A DNA stretch of 34,003 bases from Anaerolineales bacterium (GTDB lineage: Bacteria > Chloroflexota > Anaerolineae > Anaerolineales > UBA11858), in assembly GCA_021108255.1 (NCBI GenBank), contig JAIORG010000066.1:1-34003 (forward strand), in the 5' to 3' direction. Below the pieces are notes generated by a model. That model did no database searches. It had not been told where the DNA came from and saw only the letters and a program-made list of their open reading frames with translations. A program made the position numbers and the translations under genes. Positions 32,058 to 34,003 of this stretch are shown piece by piece; the first letter of the stretch is position 1; each line of letters begins with the position of its first letter.

Positions 32058-34003
32058 TTACAAGATCGCAGGCGGATTAACCTCGATAATCCAATCCGGT
32101 CCTGGAGGATGGTCTCGCACCAGGTCTATCGGATTGGGTCCTTTCAGCAGGATCTGCCAGCGTGTTTTCCCCCGGATTCTAGTGAAGTATGGAGGGACCG
32201 GTCCCACCAACCTGGTAGCCTGGTATCCTTCGATTTCAATCCATCCCTGAAGCGCGGCAGCATAGGCGCGGGCTTCGGCTTCTGCGGCTTTGGGATCTGC
32301 TGACCGGGTTTCCAGTCTGACCAGATTGGTAAATGGAGGATAGCCAAGATCACGACGATATTCCAGTTCCTGCTGGTAAAAATCACGGTAGTTATGCCGG
32401 GAAGCGGCCTGGATCACATAATGGTCTGGTTCGAACGTTTGCAGAATTACCTCACCACCAAGTGGACTGCGCCCTGCCCTGCCCGCTACCTGGGTCAGTA
32501 CTTGAAAAGTCCGTTCCGCAGCTCGGTAATCTGGCAGGTGTAGACCGGTATCCGCCAGCACAACTCCGACCAGGGTGACTAAAGGAAGATCCAACCCTTT
32601 GGCAAGCATCTGTGTGCCAACCAATACATCAGCCCGGTGAGAAGAGAATTCCTCCATGATCTTCCAGTGAGCTCCTTTTGTCCGGGTTGTATCTCTGTCC
32701 CAGCGCATGGTGCGGATTCCTGGAATCAGCTTCTGTAAGGCTGATTCAACCTGCTCGGTACCTGTTCCCAGGTGGCGGATACGGGGGCTTCCGCAGGAGG
32801 GGCAGGTCCGGGGAATGTTTCTCCGGTAATCACAGTGGTGACAATGGAGAGCTCTGTCCATTTTGTGGGCAGTAAGAGAGGTGTCACAGCGGGGACAGCG
32901 GAGAGCCTTTCCGCAATCCCGGCAAAAGACATAAGAAGAACTGCCCCGGCGGTTTAAGAACAAAATTGCCTGCAGGTTTTTATTAAATGTAGAAAACAAG
33001 GCATCTTGGAGAGAGCGGCTGAAAATTGAGCGATTGCCACCTTTTAGCTCAACCCGCATATCAACAATCTCGACCTGCGGCAGATCTGCCATTTGCAGAT
33101 TCTCATTAAGTTTCTGATAACGTTGGGTTTCTGGATTCAGTTCTGATTGTTTCAGCTGGACCTGGATGGATTCTCGGTGAGCGAGAATCCGCTCAGGGAG
33201 CGACAGGTAGCGCCAGTCTCCATGGGAGGTCATGTACATACTGGTAATATCAGGCGTGGCAGAACCCAGGATACAAACGGCCCCGGTTAGCGCTGAATAG
33301 CAGACTGCGGAATGGACGGCGTGATAACGGGGGGAGATGTCACCCTGGTAGTAGGAGCCGTCATGGCATTCATCCACCACAATTAAACCCAGATCAGGGA
33401 ATGGGGTGAATAAGGCACTGCGAGGGCCGACAACGATTGAAAGTTTTCCCTCACGGGCTAACCGCCAGGTGTCATACCTTTCACCCGGAGAAAGTTCAGA
33501 ATGCAGAACACCCACTTGCTCCGGGAAGCGGCTCATAAACCGGCTGACAGTTTGTGGGGTCAAGGCAATTTCTGGAACGAGGATGATGGCTTGTTTTTCC
33601 AGGGCAAGGGCCTGGTCAACAGCCTTCATGTAGATTTCTGTTTTTCCGGAACCGGTGACGCCAAAGAGCAGGTAAGGAGTCGGATTTTCTTCCTCAAATG
33701 AGCTTTGTATGGCATCCCAAACTATTTTCTGATCCTCGGTCAATGTTGGTGATTGGGAGGGGAGAACCTGTATCCCTTTCAGTGGGTCTCGCATGACAGG
33801 AACTTCCAGGATTTGAACAAGGCTTCTTTTAATAAGCTGTTTCAGATCGTTAAGATTGGCCCCGGTTTGTTGATAGATATCAGATAAAGGCAGTTCACTT
33901 TTACTCTCCATCGCCAGACGGAGGGCAGTCTGTCTTCGCTTCAAAGCTTCAGGATAACCTGGTTTTGCCAGGGTATCCATTTGATTCATAGCCTCCGCAG
34001 GTT
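32058..34003 (-). CDS. priA: primosomal protein N' (replication restart helicase PriA), 5' end outside window
   Basis: Superfamily 2 DNA helicase that reloads the replisome at stalled forks. Visible parts are a winged-helix-like region at the N-terminal end, Walker A GVTGSGKTE, Walker B LIVVDECH (DECH where DEEH is common) and ILGSATPD. A zinc-binding insertion has paired cysteines (CRDCGKALRCPRC, CHHCDY, CPSCGSPR), followed by LGTGTEQVE and AGRAGRSPLGGEV. The frame stays open upstream of the ATG at 33989 to the window edge. PriA normally has an N-terminal 3'-end-binding domain of about 100 residues that is not seen here, so the gene is cut by the window. Confidence 0.95.
   Translation of the reverse strand, partial: PAEAMNQMDTLAKPGYPEALKRRQTALRLAMESKSELPLSDIYQQTGANLNDLKQLIKRSLVQILEVPVMRDPLKGIQVLPSQSPTLTEDQKIVWDAIQSSFEEENPTPYLLFGVTGSGKTEIYMKAVDQALALEKQAIILVPEIALTPQTVSRFMSRFPEQVGVLHSELSPGERYDTWRLAREGKLSIVVGPRSALFTPFPDLGLIVVDECHDGSYYQGDISPRYHAVHSAVCYSALTGAVCILGSATPDITSMYMTSHGDWRYLSLPERILAHRESIQVQLKQSELNPETQRYQKLNENLQMADLPQVEIVDMRVELKGGNRSIFSRSLQDALFSTFNKNLQAILFLNRRGSSSYVFCRDCGKALRCPRCDTSLTAHKMDRALHCHHCDYRRNIPRTCPSCGSPRIRHLGTGTEQVESALQKLIPGIRTMRWDRDTTRTKGAHWKIMEEFSSHRADVLVGTQMLAKGLDLPLVTLVGVVLADTGLHLPDYRAAERTFQVLTQVAGRAGRSPLGGEVILQTFEPDHYVIQAASRHNYRDFYQQELEYRRDLGYPPFTNLVRLETRSADPKAAEAEARAYAAALQGWIEIEGYQATRLVGPVPPYFTRIRGKTRWQILLKGPNPIDLVRDHPPGPDWIIEVNPPAIL

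Overview
The window looks like a chromosomal segment of an anaerobic-type Chloroflexota bacterium, most likely class Anaerolineae. This is inferred from gene content and protein style: a bactofilin, a DUF6391-like protein, an M16 peptidase pair next to holA and acpS, several small DMT/TauE carriers and many monoderm-style lipoproteins. No rRNA or marker gene proves it. Base composition is moderate and genes are dense. No tRNA, rRNA or CRISPR array was found.

Layout. 1-2.95 kb: the 3' part of an ABC exporter ATPase, its ABC-2 permease, a TfoX-N protein and a methyltransferase. 3.1-6.3 kb: small transporters (EamA, TauE/SafE, YdcZ/DUF606) around a site-2-protease-like protein that has lost its catalytic glutamate. 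6.37-6.83 kb: a reverse-strand cold-shock gene with a clear promoter, a long leader containing a terminator-like hairpin, and a 3' terminator. 6.9-8.15 kb: a PH-like membrane protein coupled to an arginase-fold protein. 8.15-8.65 kb: a gene-free stretch of tiled inverted repeats. 8.65-14.3 kb: an envelope-oriented set with a patatin lipase, a secreted HExxH protein, a DsbA-cyclophilin fusion lipoprotein, a PrsW-like protease and a DedA protein, closed by a strong terminator.

14.4-19.7 kb is the accessory part. It holds a DUF4143 ATPase with a palindromic operator and almost no leader, a decayed tyrosine recombinase, and a three-gene operon. That operon encodes an AT-rich membrane sulfatase-like enzyme, a 54-residue DPGTGS membrane microprotein absent from the ORF track, and a NoeA-like protein whose N-terminal part carries a kinase-like catalytic loop ahead of a SAM methyltransferase domain. 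This operon is the best candidate for an undescribed system, plausibly modifying an envelope glycan or lipid.

19.7-24.2 kb is a reverse-strand housekeeping run in transcription order: DUF6391-like protein, holA, M16 catalytic subunit, M16 inactive subunit, acpS. 24.4-31.75 kb runs forward: SDR epimerase, 3-methyladenine DNA glycosylase, bactofilin, esterase lipoprotein, M3 oligoendopeptidase, sugar nucleotidyltransferase and a PLP aminotransferase. An interspersed inverted repeat follows, then the reverse-strand priA, which runs off the right edge.
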